Below, one piece after another: positions 57,101-64,000 of a stretch of DNA of 64,000 bases; the first letter of the stretch is position 1, and each line of letters begins with the position of its first letter. The translations under genes were made by a program, and so were the position numbers. The notes below the pieces were generated by a model, which made no database searches, was not told the DNA's origin, and saw only the letters and a list, made by a program, of their open reading frames with translations. This stretch comes from Azospirillum formosense (lineage in GTDB: Bacteria > Pseudomonadota > Alphaproteobacteria > Azospirillales > Azospirillaceae): positions 711,001-775,000 of the forward strand of contig NZ_CP159404.1 of the NCBI RefSeq assembly GCF_040500525.1, written 5' to 3'.

Positions 57101-60100
57101 GATCGTCCCGACGCCATTGATGGAAGGCCCAGCGGTGGCCCCGGTCGCCGAACCGGTGGAAATCAGCGTCACCGACCCGGTCGAGTTGCTTCCGGCCGTA
57201 ATGCCGTTGACCATGATGCTGCGGTCCACGCTGTAGCGCAGATCCATGCTTTGGCCGTTCGGCGTGGAGAGCGTCAGCATTTGATAGCCGGTCGCGTCAA
57301 TGACCGTGAAGCTGCGGCCGGTGCCGAGATTGTCGAACTGGTAGGTGCCGGTGCTGGTGGTCGACTTGTTGGTGACCGTCACGTCCAGCGCGGTCAGAGC
57401 GGTATTGCTGTTGTTGATGTAGAGGTTGCCGTTGCTCACCAGGGTCAGCGACGAGGCGGCGGTCTTCACCGCCCGCGTGCTGGTGCCGATGGAACCGCCG
57501 TTGGTCCCTGTGCCGTTGGCCGACAGCGTGACGGCGGACGCCGTGATGGTTCCTGCTCCCACCATAGTGATCGTCGAGTTCTCTCCGCCGCCCGCGGTGG
57601 TCAGGCTGACCGACCCGCCGGCGGCGGAGATGTTGTTAACCTCGATTTTCTTCATGCCGGTGAAGCTGAAGTTGCTGTTTTGGGCACTAGCGATGTCGAT
57701 GCCGAACTTTGTGCCGTTGTCGACCAGCGTATAGATCTGGGCACCGGTGCTGCCGATGGAGAAGGTGCTCTCGGTCGTGGTGGCGTTCGTGCTGGTGATG
57801 GCCAGTCTGTTGAAGGCACGCCCGTTGTTGTCGACGTGGATGTTGCGCCCGGCGGTCACCGACAGGTCGCCGGTGTCGAGGTTGATGGCTCCATAGAGCG
57901 TCGAATCGCCGATGGAGGAGCCGGTCCCCGCCTCCAGCGAGACCTTGCCGGCGGTGATCTTGCTGCCGTTGCCGGTGTTGGTGACGCCGTTGGACGAGAC
58001 GATGGCGACGCTGCCGCCTGCTCCGACGTTGACGGTGCCGACCTTGACCGAGCGCGACGAGTTGAAGGCGAAGTTCAGCGGCGTGGTGCTGGTGACGGTC
58101 TGGATCGTGGACTGCGACGAGCTGTCCGACAGGGTGAAGACCTGCCCGGTGATCGTGCTGATCCCGATGGTGCCGCCGGAGTAGGAGCCGCGCGTCAGCG
58201 TCAGGTCGGTCAGCGCCATCGTGTTGGTGACGCCGATGGACCCGCCCGTCGTGATCGACAGGTTCGCCGTCGACAGATTCAGCGCGTTGGTGCCGCCGAC
58301 GCTCCCGCCGGCGTTCAGGATCACCTTGCCGGCGGCGATGACGGTCGTGTTGTCGGAATCGTCCTGGATGCTGCCGCTGCTGTTCGTCAGCGAGACCGTT
58401 CCGGTGCCGTTGTTGGCGTTGACCGACCCGACGGTCATGACGCTGTTGGACTTCGTGACGGTGATGTCGCCGCCGGCCGTCAGGCTGCCCAGCGCGGTCG
58501 GGCCGGTGCCCAAGCCCAGCCAGATCGATCCCCCGGCGGTGGCCACGACCGTACCGGCCTGCGCGCTCACCGCCTTGTCCGACGATCCGATGTTCTTGCC
58601 GGCGGTGAGGGTCACCGTTCCGGTGTCGCTGGCGCGCAGGCCGCCGCTGTTCGGGTTCAGGATCGACCCGTGGGTCGCCGTCACCGTGATGTCGCTGCTG
58701 GCGCTGGACGAGAAGTTGGAGCCGAAGGCGATGTCGCCCCAGGTCGCCGTCACCACGATGGGGTTGTTGGCGGCGCTGAAGAAGCGGCTGCCCAGCGTGA
58801 TGAGATTCTTATGGTTGTCGACGCCCGTCGAGGTCGGCAGGGTGACGTAGATGCCGCCGTCCGACGCGCTGGCGTTCAGGACCGGGGTGACGATGTCCAG
58901 ATATTCCGTGCCCGTGGCGCTGCCGATCGCCTTGCTGGCCTTCAGGTTGACCGACCCGGCCAGCACCACCGTGGTCTTCGACCCGTCGTCCAGGATCGAC
59001 CCGTTCGTCGTCTCGGCGTTGAAGATGCTGTAGATTTCGCTGGGCGAAGGCGTGCCGTTGTCGGGAAGGACGCCGTTCTTGTAGGTCAGATCGACCCGGC
59101 CCAGCCGGATGTCGCGGTCGCCCTTGAAGGAGAAGATCTGGCCGGTGGTGTCGACCAGCGTGCGCAGCAGATAGCCGTTGGTGGCGTCATCGGTCAGGTC
59201 GAAGGCGAAGTTCGGCGCGGTGATCGAGTAGCTGTTCACCACCGTCGTGTCCGCATGGGTGCTGGTGACGGTCAGTTCCGCCATGTCGGACAGGTTGGTG
59301 ACGTGCAGGTCGCCGCCGGTGGTCAGCGTCAGCTTCGTGGCGTTGAGCGCCAGCGGGGCGTTAGCGTCGCCCAGGCTGCCCGCCACGGCGCTCAGCGTCA
59401 CGGCGTCGGCGTTGATCCGCGTGTTCAGGCTGCCGTCGTCGCGGATGTGGCCGGCGGTGGAGGTCAGCGTGACCGTGCCGCCCACCCCGACCGTGGCCAG
59501 ATCGCCGACGATCAGATTGGCGTCGCTGTTGAAGCTGAGGGTTTTCAGCTTCGGGCTGCCGATCGCCTCCAGGATGGTCGAGGTGCCGTTGTCGTTGACC
59601 TCGAAATTGAAATACTCGGAGGTGAGTTGGAGCGCGTTGCCGTTCCCGTTGACATGACGGTTGGTGATCGCCAGGCCGGTCAGGATCACGCCGCTGTTGT
59701 CGAGGTACAGATCCCCGACGTTGCTCAACGTCAGCGACCCCGTCGAGGTGCGCAGATGGGTGCCGAGGCTCCCGATGGCGCCGTCCGTGCTCAGGCTGAT
59801 GGCGCCGGCCGACAGCCGGTTGCTGGCGTCCTTGCCCAGGATGGCGCCGCCGGCCGCCGTCACGGAGATCGCGCCGGAGTTCGACGCCTTGATCGTTCCC
59901 AGCGTGGCGCCGCCGCCGGTGACGGTGAGCGAGACCGACGTGCCGGTGGAGGTGATGCTGTCCACGGTCACGGCGCCGGTCTGCATGACCGTGACGTTGC
60001 CCGCGTCGTTGGTGACCGTCAGCCGCTTCGCCGCGGTGTTCACCATCACGGTGGAGGTGCTGCCCCCGGCGGCGAGGGTGACGTTGTCGCCGGTGATCGT

Positions 60101-63100
60101 GCCGGACAGGGCGGTGATGCTGCCGTTGGCGGTCGTCAGGGTGACGTTGCCGTTGGCCCCGGCATTGACCGTGGTCGCGGTGATGTCGGACGCCGTGCCG
60201 TTCGCCGTGACGGCGATGCTGCTGGTCCCGTTGGCGCTGGTGATCGTCCCGATGGTGGTGGTGCCGCCGGTGGTGATCGCGACGTCGCCGTTGGTCGAGA
60301 CGATGGAGCCCAGCACCGCCGAGCCCGACGTGGCCAGGAAGACGCCCCCCGCGCCGGAGGTGGCGTCGATGTTGTAGGAACCGGCGGTCAGTGCCGTGCC
60401 GCTGGTGCCGATGCTGCCGGCGGCGTTCAGGACGAGGCTGTAGGAACTGATGGTGGTCGAGGCGTCGGCATCGTTCAGGATGCTGCCGCCGCTGCTGGTC
60501 AGGGTCAGCGTGTTGCCGCCGCTGGACACCGCGCCGACCGTCAGGTTGCCGGTGGCCGCGACGGTGGTGGCGCCGCCGCTGGTCACGCTGGCCAGCGTCA
60601 GCGCGCCGGTGTTCGACAGATGGAGTCCGCCGCTGCCGGTCGTCGCGGTGAGGCTGCCGCCGGCGGTGTTCAGCGCCTGAAGCGACGTGCCGATGGCGCC
60701 GTTGTTGCCCGCGGAGCCGTGGGCCGTCAGCGTCAGCGCGCCGCCGGTCAGCAGGCTCGCCCCGGTGCCGGTGATGTTGCCGGCGGTGCTGGTCAGCGCG
60801 ACGGACCCCGCTCCGGCGCTGACCGTGCCGACCTGGATGTCACGGTCGCTGCGGAAGGCGAAGCTGTTCAGCCCGCCGGTCTGGCCGATCGTGTCGAGCG
60901 CGGTGCCCCCGGCCGAGTCGGTGACGGTGAAGGTCAGGCCCGTGGAGGCCACGAAGAACTGGCTGTTGACCCCGGCCGCCCGGTGCGTGCTGGTGACGGA
61001 GAGGTCGGTCAGCGTCCGGTCGTTGGTGACGAACAGGTTGCCGCCGGTGACCAGGGAGAGCTGGGTGCTGCTGGTCGACACCGCCGCGCCCGCGGCGCCG
61101 ATGTCGCTGCCGGCGGTCAGGGTGATCGGGCCGCCAACGATGCGGCCGGCGTCCAGCGCGCTCAGCGACCCGCTCTGGGCGCTGACCGAGACCACCCCGG
61201 CGCTCCCCGAGGCCGGCGTGGTGTCGATCAGGTTGGCGAGCTGGACGTTGTTGGTGGCCGTCAGCCGCACCGCGCCGCCACGGGTGGTCAGCTTGCCGAT
61301 GTTGGTCAGGCTGCTGGCCATGCCGTTGGCTTCCAGCACGATGTCGCCGCCGTTGGTGCGGATCTCGTAGCTGGCGTCGGTGAAGGCGATGCCGCTGCTG
61401 GTCAGCGACCGCAGGGTGAAGCTGTGGCCCGTCGTGGTCTGGAGGTCGAGGCTGGTCTCCACCGTGATGAGGCCCGACGCCTCCAGCACGATGTTCGCGT
61501 TGCCGGCGATGCTCTCCAGCACCTGCTTCGACACCGTGTTGACGGCGTTGCCGCTGCCCAGGTTGGGATCGTTGACGCCGATCGTGCCGTCCGCCGCGGC
61601 GCCGTCCTGGCTGCCGCCGGCGGAGCTGACGATGCGCAGGCTTTCCGGGTCGAGCAGGAAGGTGCCGGCCGCGCCCTTGGGCGCGGTCAGGTCGACGCTG
61701 CCGGTCAGCGAGATGTCCTTGTGGCTGGAGACCTCGGCGAAGCCGCCGTCGCCGCCCTCCGCGCCGCCGCGGGCCGAGATTTTACCAGCGTGTTTTGTGC
61801 TTTTCTGCGACAGCACCGTCACGCTGCCGCCCTTGCCGGACTTCACGGCGTCGGCGGACAGGGTGGCGCCGGCCTCGACCGTCACCTTGTCCGACCAGGT
61901 GCCGGAGCGGCCCGTCTTGCTGCCGATGGCGACCTCGCCGCCGCCCTTGCTGCCGGAGGCGTCGACGCGGGCGTTCTTCTTCACGGCGATCTCGGCGCCG
62001 GTGGCGACGACGGTGCCGCCGGTCTGCCCCTCTCCGCGCCCGCTGGCGTCGACGGTGCCGCCGATGTTGACCTTGCCGGTGTCGCCGCCCGACAGGACGA
62101 TCTTGCCGTTGGCGCTGCCGACCGAGGTGGCCTTGATGACGCCGTCGGTGTTGATGACGTTGTCGATCACGCCCTTCACGGCGCGCGCCGACAGGGTGAC
62201 GCTGCCGCCCTCGGCGGCGATCTCGCCGGAATTGACGACCAGCGCCGCGACCGGCTTGCCGTCCGCGTCCTTCGCCACCGTCTTGACGGCGGAGCTGGCG
62301 TCGAAACTGATCAGCCCGTCGCCGTGGAAGTCGAGCGTGAAGGTCTCGGCACCGCCCAGCGCGACCTTGCCGAGCTTGGCCCGGATGACGCCGGAGTTGC
62401 GGACGTGCGGGGCCACCAGGGCGGCCAGGCCGCTGTCCTTGACGGTGATGTCGCCCTCGTTCACCACCATGGCGTTGGGCTTGGTGGAGGCCTGGTCGAA
62501 CTGGTACTTGCCCGCCATGAAGTTGGCGTCGGAGATGTTGGCGGTGGTCGCCACCAGCCCGCCGACGTCCACCTTCGCCCCGGCGCCGATCACCACGCCG
62601 TTGGGGTTGACCAGCATGACCGTGCCGTTGGCCGACAGGCTGCCCATGATCTTGGACGGGTCGTTGCCGGTGACCCGGTTCAGCGTGACGCTGGAGGCCG
62701 AGGGCTGCTGGAAGGTGACCTTCTCACCGGCGTCGATGCTGAAGGACTTCCAGTTGATGATGGCCTTGTCGGTGGACTGCAGGATCTCCATCGACTTCGG
62801 GGTCGTCGACTGGATGGTCGCCGCGCCCGCGGTGACGGTGCCCTCCAGCGGGTTGGCGTAGGCCGCACCGGCGAACAGGGTGGACAGCGCCACGCCGATC
62901 ACGCTGCGCAGCGCCAGCCGCGCGAAGTCGATGCCCCCCTTGGCCTTCGCCGCGCGGCGCTGGCGCCGGGTGCCGACGCCGCGCTGGGGCGCCTCCGTCG
63001 CGGACGACAGCAGCAGCCGCTGGCGCAGCGTCTGGCGGTGGCGCCGCGCGCCGGGAATCTCGGTGATGCCGGAGGTGGTGGTGACGTTGCCCTTGCCCAT
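45197..63100 (-). CDS. Giant filamentous haemagglutinin-like adhesin, two-partner-secretion TpsA
   Basis: A 5967-residue protein in one open frame of 17.9 kb. A long, basic extended signal (residues 1-82, cleavage after FAGAAYA) leads to the TPS secretion domain (about 83-330), with the conserved NPNGVVIGAGAKVDVGG near residue 170. The rest is Gly/Thr/Ser/Val/Ala-rich beta-helix repeat sequence. Between about residues 3850 and 5170 there are about 14 tandem units of roughly 93 residues (LASLTTDAGG, TTGAQTYNDAVTLNGTY, FAGTVDG, TTFTGTVGGT). The C-terminal tail repeats QPEVLT. There are very few cysteines. It is exported by the TpsB gene 21 bp upstream and probably serves as a surface adhesin or biofilm factor. 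Confidence 0.95.
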   Translation of the reverse strand: MGKGNVTTTSGITEIPGARRHRQTLRQRLLLSSATEAPQRGVGTRRQRRAAKAKGGIDFARLALRSVIGVALSTLFAGAAYANPLEGTVTAGAATIQSTTPKSMEILQSTDKAIINWKSFSIDAGEKVTFQQPSASSVTLNRVTGNDPSKIMGSLSANGTVMLVNPNGVVIGAGAKVDVGGLVATTANISDANFMAGKYQFDQASTKPNAMVVNEGDITVKDSGLAALVAPHVRNSGVIRAKLGKVALGGAETFTLDFHGDGLISFDASSAVKTVAKDADGKPVAALVVNSGEIAAEGGSVTLSARAVKGVIDNVINTDGVIKATSVGSANGKIVLSGGDTGKVNIGGTVDASGRGEGQTGGTVVATGAEIAVKKNARVDASGSKGGGEVAIGSKTGRSGTWSDKVTVEAGATLSADAVKSGKGGSVTVLSQKSTKHAGKISARGGAEGGDGGFAEVSSHKDISLTGSVDLTAPKGAAGTFLLDPESLRIVSSAGGSQDGAAADGTIGVNDPNLGSGNAVNTVSKQVLESIAGNANIVLEASGLITVETSLDLQTTTGHSFTLRSLTSSGIAFTDASYEIRTNGGDIVLEANGMASSLTNIGKLTTRGGAVRLTATNNVQLANLIDTTPASGSAGVVSVSAQSGSLSALDAGRIVGGPITLTAGSDIGAAGAAVSTSSTQLSLVTGGNLFVTNDRTLTDLSVTSTHRAAGVNSQFFVASTGLTFTVTDSAGGTALDTIGQTGGLNSFAFRSDRDIQVGTVSAGAGSVALTSTAGNITGTGASLLTGGALTLTAHGSAGNNGAIGTSLQALNTAGGSLTATTGSGGLHLSNTGALTLASVTSGGATTVAATGNLTVGAVSSGGNTLTLTSSGGSILNDADASTTISSYSLVLNAAGSIGTSGTALTAGSYNIDATSGAGGVFLATSGSAVLGSIVSTNGDVAITTGGTTTIGTITSANGTSSIAVTANGTASDITATTVNAGANGNVTLTTANGSITALSGTITGDNVTLAAGGSTSTVMVNTAAKRLTVTNDAGNVTVMQTGAVTVDSITSTGTSVSLTVTGGGATLGTIKASNSGAISVTAAGGAILGKDASNRLSAGAISLSTDGAIGSLGTHLRTSTGSLTLSNVGDLYLDNSGVILTGLAITNRHVNGNGNALQLTSEYFNFEVNDNGTSTILEAIGSPKLKTLSFNSDANLIVGDLATVGVGGTVTLTSTAGHIRDDGSLNTRINADAVTLSAVAGSLGDANAPLALNATKLTLTTGGDLHVTNLSDMAELTVTSTHADTTVVNSYSITAPNFAFDLTDDATNGYLLRTLVDTTGQIFSFKGDRDIRLGRVDLTYKNGVLPDNGTPSPSEIYSIFNAETTNGSILDDGSKTTVVLAGSVNLKASKAIGSATGTEYLDIVTPVLNASASDGGIYVTLPTSTGVDNHKNLITLGSRFFSAANNPIVVTATWGDIAFGSNFSSSASSDITVTATHGSILNPNSGGLRASDTGTVTLTAGKNIGSSDKAVSAQAGTVVATAGGSIWLGLGTGPTALGSLTAGGDITVTKSNSVMTVGSVNANNGTGTVSLTNSSGSIQDDSDNTTVIAAGKVILNAGGSVGGTNALNLSTANLSITTGGSIGVTNTMALTDLTLTRGSYSGGTIGISTITGQVFTLSDSSSQSTIQTVTSTTPLNFAFNSSRSVKVGTVNVGAGGSVAIVSSNGVTNTGNGSKITAGKVSLEAGTGSSIGDSTLYGAINLDTGDLSVTAGRNIHVDNNGRAFNRLAITSTNATTTESTFSIGSTGAQIYTLVDNGTKFGIDIASAQNSNFSFTGMKKIEVNNISAAGGSVSLTTAGGGENSTITMVGAGTITASAVTLSANGTGTNGGSIGTSTRAVKTAASSLTLVSNGNLYINNSNTALTALDVTVTNKSTTSTGTYQFDNLGTGRSFTVIDATGYQMLTLSTPNGQSMDLRYSVDRSIMVNGITAGSNSTGSVTLISTGSATGATAGPSINGVGTITAGSVSLTATGYNGNVGGYGTVMTNTKKLAVASAGNVLVSNSTTLTDLTLDLRHNKAGGGANSYVISSTGLTATFSDATTQEGLTVTNVTQSGLKLNISNDKALQIVKIDVGNSGTVDLTANAGTSAINASNSSGAAITAGSLALKATSVGHANGSGSYFTTQVGTLSADLTGSLTLSNSGSLTLKDVKAGYSADIKVTNNGSLLQSGTKPLSADKVKLTVEGGSIGASGTPLLTETRTLEVIAGRNVYLTNSADLHTLNLDVRHASSGTQNAYDIRSEGLTFALTDTNTGSQYTLGSVVDASGLDFSFKSDNSVTLGTINGGLARSVAIETTGTGKNILSNGSSMVTAGTVALTATGGIGQAGSSSNHIATMADTLALTTATDAFVDNGKDLTALSLTSSRTTGAGTYQITAPQLVFTLTDDGTTTTLSQLTDTTGLAFTLDTQHALSIGTLNVQNWGTVNLTSAGAITGAASATAGNPANRITAGTATLSSAAAVGSASNNIHLSASSATFNVKGDLYVESDTRIGTLKINSTSSSINNRTYSLNSVGTSGSAIALNGAENALQTVLSTLNDASGVRFTFNTHRQLVIGGLDVGKTGTIALVAAPGIIGVGHSVLKINAAVTELSASSGAVGSTGGQFIGITTGNLMVSANNGAVIRLHGPTVIDSMMMGGALDLTNSTGDIALGTISMNGANAYIDNQGGSILSGTISGSNLVNLTATGSIGNVSAISTQAYSTSTTLTASAAGSIAVSEGKSLIAQSVVSTGGGAITLSTGSSGTNLLTAGTITTTGKVSLTSHDGNIRANSGNLVSGGSVELSAIKGAIADTGSTLNVATTDLTIKTPGTFKIADTLDLAKLTIDRTPSTGTTTSGTMSLTATNLNWNVTDSSGTTTFTTLTDSTGLDFTFKAPGAIAIGTVDTGTSSTVSLTATGNSATAGNITAVNNSSTITAGSLKLDAHPKVNEQGNSSAIGSAATALGMNVSSLTASSGSGGLFVKNAAGLNLSSITTGGALTVIAATGDLTVSNLSYDSSKALTLTATAGRILSGGSSLSLGSGSATLTAGAGIGTADSAFKVSTSSTGALTTNVTGAGGVYLDIAGSLTGGLSAAVNNGPVVVTGSGNITLTNVAIATDAAGNSIAVTSTNGSITAGTVTAGANNGSVTLSATGNGGKILAANGGSAVTGKTVALNGAGGIGTSSARVGVGGAQVQVNGGSGDIYLSTTGATALAYAATTGGKIDVLAGDRLQVVSASTGGGAVTISSTALDADIIAGSINAGSGAVTLSSAGGGVYDDGLAETRIVGGSVSLTGGKGVGTSSRSVQTTTPSLTLASANGSVYVTDDTVAGVAVASATASNGSVTIASAGTMTVQTVSANTTSGAVALTAAGSILGSGSGTHVTGHSASLTATGGSIGVVTDNATGAGTPIKMNVSSLTGLTATGTTPVISIDNINSAALTLTNNLVTLGAGGSAYIRTAGNLNASAGLSMTSGNLLLQSGGVLTLPTTAINLGTGALTLKGATDVVAAGASPRTLSITAGSLIFVSGSNGGNTTLNTTVGTIDASLTGSGKSLTVNNTGTLTAATLGANGTVTATSTTGMTATSVTGVGTVGLIVTSGDLTVGTVNAGPTGTITLSAAAGSLLTGNGTSLTGGALNLISGTGIGTSTTAFNSTIANVSAMVGGTGGIYLSGASFTLGNLSTFNGDISVTATGAISDGNATTGIVAGGSGAISLVSTGGAISLTKTVSSTGPDATRASVTMQAASIGLGTVVSTGAQTYTGDTTLGGTLTGKSVTVTGNLTLSGANRSVTATGGDLSVTGTLNGGGYGASLNAAQGGVTLGGAASNLAYLSATAGTIGLRAVTTAGAQTYTGATSLQGAYATGNGAFTVTGATTLAGGTTVNSGSGNVLFSGAVNGANSLVITSSGATQFSSAVGGTTALTSLTIDAGGTASVKSVSTTGGQTYSGTVTLDGTYTTGAVFSAIGAVTLAGNTTVDGTSSVVFMNTVDGAYALAVNNQGMAQFNGAVGGTTALASLTTDAGGTSSVKSVTTTGAQTYNDAVTLNGTYNTGSGAFTANAATTLAGATTVNGGAVLFAGAVDGAYALAVNSKAATQFSGTVGGTTALASLTTDAGGTTSLKSVTTTGAQTYNDAVTLNGTYATTNGAFTANGAATLAGGTTVNGGSSVLFAGTVDGPYALAVNSKSTTTFTGTVGGTTALASLTTDAGGTTSLKSVTTTGAQTYNDAVTLDGTYTGGTVTANAAATLGGATTVNAGTATFNGTVNGAQALTIAGTGTTQFNAAVGGTTALASLTTDAGATTSFLNVTTTGAQTHNAATTLNGTYSAGGAFTANGAVTLAGDTTVNGGSSVLFTGTVDGAYALAVNNKSTTTFTGTVGGTTALASLTTDAGGTSSLKSVTTTGAQTYNDAVTLNGTYATTNGAFTVNGAATLAGDTTVNGGSSVLFAGTVDGAQALVINSKAATQFSGTVGGTTALASLTTDAGGTTSLKSVTTTGGQTYSDAVTLDGTYTGGSFTANGAATLAGDTTVNGGSSVLFAGTVDGAHALAVNSKAATQFSGTVGGTTALASLTTDAGGTTSLRNVITTGVQTYNDAVTLNGLYSAGNTFTVNGAATLGGATTVYGGSSVLFAGTVDGAQALAINNKGTTTFTGTVGGTVGGTTALASLTTDSTSTSLKSVTTTGAQTYNNVVTLDGTYTGGTFTTNAAATLGGATTVNAGTATFNGTVNGAQALTIAGTGTAQFNAAVGGSTALASLTTNAGATVSLLNVTTTGAQTHNATTTLNGTYSSANSPITFNGATTLAGTTTVDAGYGTITFNGTVNGAQALTATSTGAMVFNAAVGGTTALASLTTGTGYTSLVNVTTAGGQSYGGETSLMGTYATGNGAFTVAGPATLAGATTVDAGSGAVTFNGTVNGAQALAINGSGATRFNAAVGDTTALASLITDADGSTSLTSVTTSGAQTYNDATTLNGTYSSANSPITFNGATTLAGTTTVDAGYGTITFNGTVNGAQALTATSTGAMVFNAAVGGTTALASLTTGTGYTSLVNVTTAGGQSYGGETSLMGTYATGNGAFTVAGPATLAGATTVDAGSGAVTFNGTVNGAQALAINGSGATRFNAAVGDTTALASLITDADGSTSLTSVTTSGAQTYNDAVTLNGAYRAGTVFTAAKAVTLGGDSRITGTGGIVLASTLDGGRALTLTSGAGDILLGGAVGGTSRLGALTVNGGGTTTIAGAVKAASVATDATGITILNGGSVDTTGTQSYADAVTLGADTVLTGTQLSLSGGLDAAAAGRQGLVIAGNAAITGTLGTRQALAALTVNGDTLLTGATAVTSGAQTYGGAVRLAGAPSVLTGTGITFAGTLDGGQTLTVNSGSADAVFAGVVGGTERLGALAVNSAGQTRFAQSVRAASVVTDAAGTLALNGGSVDTTGTQTYGERAVLGSDTRLTGRTIVLAGGLDAATRGGQGLTIAGDAVVNGAVGGTQALSRLSVTGTAALNGGAVTTLAEQSYNGAVTLGTDTVLTGGTVSLRNGGNAANGGAQALTVEGDAVLAGVFGETGALRQIAVNGGTRLDGAAVTTAGAQRFGGALTVAGASALTSTGGDLVFGGTVDSANRSALSLNGASIRAAGDIGASGLMGDVTVRTSGGVFYDGAVTVRSLTQTTGGESRFAKALTATGTDGLRLTGAGFTFGAAVNSAGSLALVTTDAAGAVTFGRDATVVTEGGFTQSGGSGIVLPASITAKTGPITLGAVASLPDGRASIAAGGPITMAGLQGKATMLTMASDGGALLIGQETGTALQKIDVLSLTVPKAGSALMFGTVAGKTDALAASAIDSPLRATPYFINNTPWGPTEQVSRVAATVVVVVPVPSTPGVTSLFTGTVGSAGLTPNALAAYAAPQVLTLAGTTPTLTGAGTQPEVLTGSGVGGSAGAGTAPGTTRAGAQPEVLTNGNQQTEKEEAR
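47600..51550 (-). repeat. About 14 tandem 93-codon repeats within the adhesin gene
   Basis: Units of roughly 279 bp share VGGTTALASLTT and GAQTYNDAVTLNG blocks. Edges are approximate. Units vary by a few residues, and one contains a small internal duplication (TGTVGGTVGGTTA). Confidence 0.85.
47619..48740 (-). repeat. Near-perfect 561-bp tandem duplication
   Basis: Bases from about 47619 to 48179 are repeated from about 48180 to 48740 with a 561-bp offset. By eye I see one difference, GAACGCGCC near 47862 versus GAAGGCGCC near 48423. The length is 187 codons, two protein repeat units, so the frame is kept. Confidence 0.85.
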
Positions 63101-63121
63101 GTCCTGTATCCCCCGGCCCTA

Positions 63122-64000
63122 TCAGTATTGCGCAGTGATGTTGAAGAAGACCCGCATGTCCTTGTCGCCCTCGGTCGCGACGCGGCGGGTCAGAGGCTTG
63201 TCGATCTCAAGCGTCGCGAACAGCCTCTCGACGAGGCTCGCGCGCACGCCGCCGCCCACGGAGACCAGGGAATTGCGGCTGTTCTGCTCCAGGCTGGAGC
63301 GGTTCCACACCTCGCCGCCATCGACGAAGCCGTAGATCTGGACGGCCTGCGCGAAGGCGTTGTCCGGCACCACCGGCGTGTAGCGCAGTTCCAGCGACCC
63401 GGCCCAGCCGCTGTCGCCGGAGATCTCGCCCTCGTCGAAGGCGCGGCCGTAGCTCGGTCCGCCCAGCGCGATCTGCTCGCTGGCCAGCAGCGGCGTGCCG
63501 GCGGCCTGCATGGTGGCCGTCGCCAGGATGCTGAAGTTGGCGGGCAGCTGCTGAACGCGGGTGATGTCGGCGGTGAGCTTGGTGAAGTCGCTGCGCCCGC
63601 GCTCGCGCGACGCGTAGGCGGAGCCCAGCTTCGTCGCGTCGAGGATGTCCAGCCCCTGGTGCACGAGGCCGCGCACCGCGGTGATGCCGTCCCAATTGTC
63701 GGTCCGGTCGTAGCTGAAGCCGCCGCGCAGGATGCGCAGGCGGTCGCGGTTGAAGCGGTCGCCGGAAATGTCGGTGTTCACGTCGCGGTATTCGAACTCG
63801 CCCACGGCGCGGAGATTCTCCAGGCGCGAGCGGATCACCGGATAGCTGAGCGTGCCCACGCCCGCCGCCACCCAGCTTTCCACGTCCAGGGGGTCCAGCG
63901 TCAGGCCGGGCCGCGACTTGGAGTAGGAGCCGGTGGCCGAGAAGGTCAGCCCGTCGCCGGTCACCAGCGCCTGGTAGCCGGCGCCGACCGACCAGGCCCG
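63122..64000 (-). CDS. TpsB outer-membrane transporter, ShlB/FhaC/HecB family (N-terminal part outside window)
   Basis: The last 292 residues of an outer-membrane beta-barrel; the frame continues past the right edge. The visible part holds alternating beta-strand sequence (VSVGGGVRASLVERLFATLE), the conserved YGFVDGGEVWN strand and a terminal ITAQY, ending in an aromatic residue as outer-membrane proteins do. TpsB proteins recognise the TPS domain of their partner and export it. It lies directly upstream of the giant tpsA gene. Confidence 0.93.
   Translation of the reverse strand, partial: RAWSVGAGYQALVTGDGLTFSATGSYSKSRPGLTLDPLDVESWVAAGVGTLSYPVIRSRLENLRAVGEFEYRDVNTDISGDRFNRDRLRILRGGFSYDRTDNWDGITAVRGLVHQGLDILDATKLGSAYASRERGRSDFTKLTADITRVQQLPANFSILATATMQAAGTPLLASEQIALGGPSYGRAFDEGEISGDSGWAGSLELRYTPVVPDNAFAQAVQIYGFVDGGEVWNRSSLEQNSRNSLVSVGGGVRASLVERLFATLEIDKPLTRRVATEGDKDMRVFFNITAQY

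Overview
The window is very GC-rich and densely coded, with many ATGA/GTGA gene overlaps. Its gene content fits an alphaproteobacterium of the Rhodospirillales, most likely an Azospirillum. That is an inference from a napEFDABC operon, a RegB/RegA pair beside a cyoABCD quinol oxidase, a FixK-like regulator, a SapC-family protein and a giant two-partner-secretion adhesin. I saw no rRNA or tRNA gene, insertion sequence, prophage or CRISPR array.

Region 1 (1-10987) is a catabolic cluster. It holds a TPP-dependent enzyme (cut by the left edge), a BKACE-family beta-keto acid cleavage enzyme, an EamA transporter, a LacI-type repressor, a TRAP transporter (DctP plus fused DctQM), a VOC protein, a RuBisCO-like protein and a DUF1537 four-carbon acid sugar kinase. 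The RuBisCO-like protein and kinase overlap translationally. They recall the OiaK plus OiaX/OiaT step of apionate catabolism, so the cluster probably imports and degrades an acid sugar or related branched hydroxy acid. The substrate cannot be read from sequence.

Region 2 (11000-15960) is regulatory and housekeeping: a FixK-like Crp/Fnr regulator, a single-domain response regulator, an HU gene, an ECF sigma factor with an anti-sigma gene that looks frameshifted, a Bax inhibitor-1/YccA membrane protein and an unknown anchored protein.

Region 3 (16100-32616) is a respiratory block. It has an OFA-family (oxalate/formate-type) MFS transporter, the periplasmic nitrate reductase operon napEFDABC, a second and nearly identical HU gene, an unknown small protein, the redox two-component system RegB/RegA, and a cyoABCD-SURF1 operon divergent from an MHS-type MFS transporter. 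The cyo/MFS intergenic region carries an FNR/FixK-type box and a near-perfect 21-bp palindrome. An AT-richer gap of about 770 bp between the OFA gene and napE contains a strong leftward terminator with no gene in front of it, which makes it a candidate small RNA locus.

Region 4 (32900-44333) is mixed: a small membrane protein, NAD(P)H-hydrate dehydratase with a histidine phosphatase, a three-PAS diguanylate cyclase, a BCCT osmolyte transporter, an MprF-like flippase domain protein, TrkH, a small winged-helix-like protein and an exported protein of unknown function.

Region 5 (44429-64000) is a surface system on the minus strand: a partial TpsB outer-membrane transporter, a 5967-residue TpsA filamentous-haemagglutinin-like exoprotein with about 14 tandem units of roughly 93 residues (including a near-perfect 561-bp tandem duplication), and a SapC-family protein just downstream.
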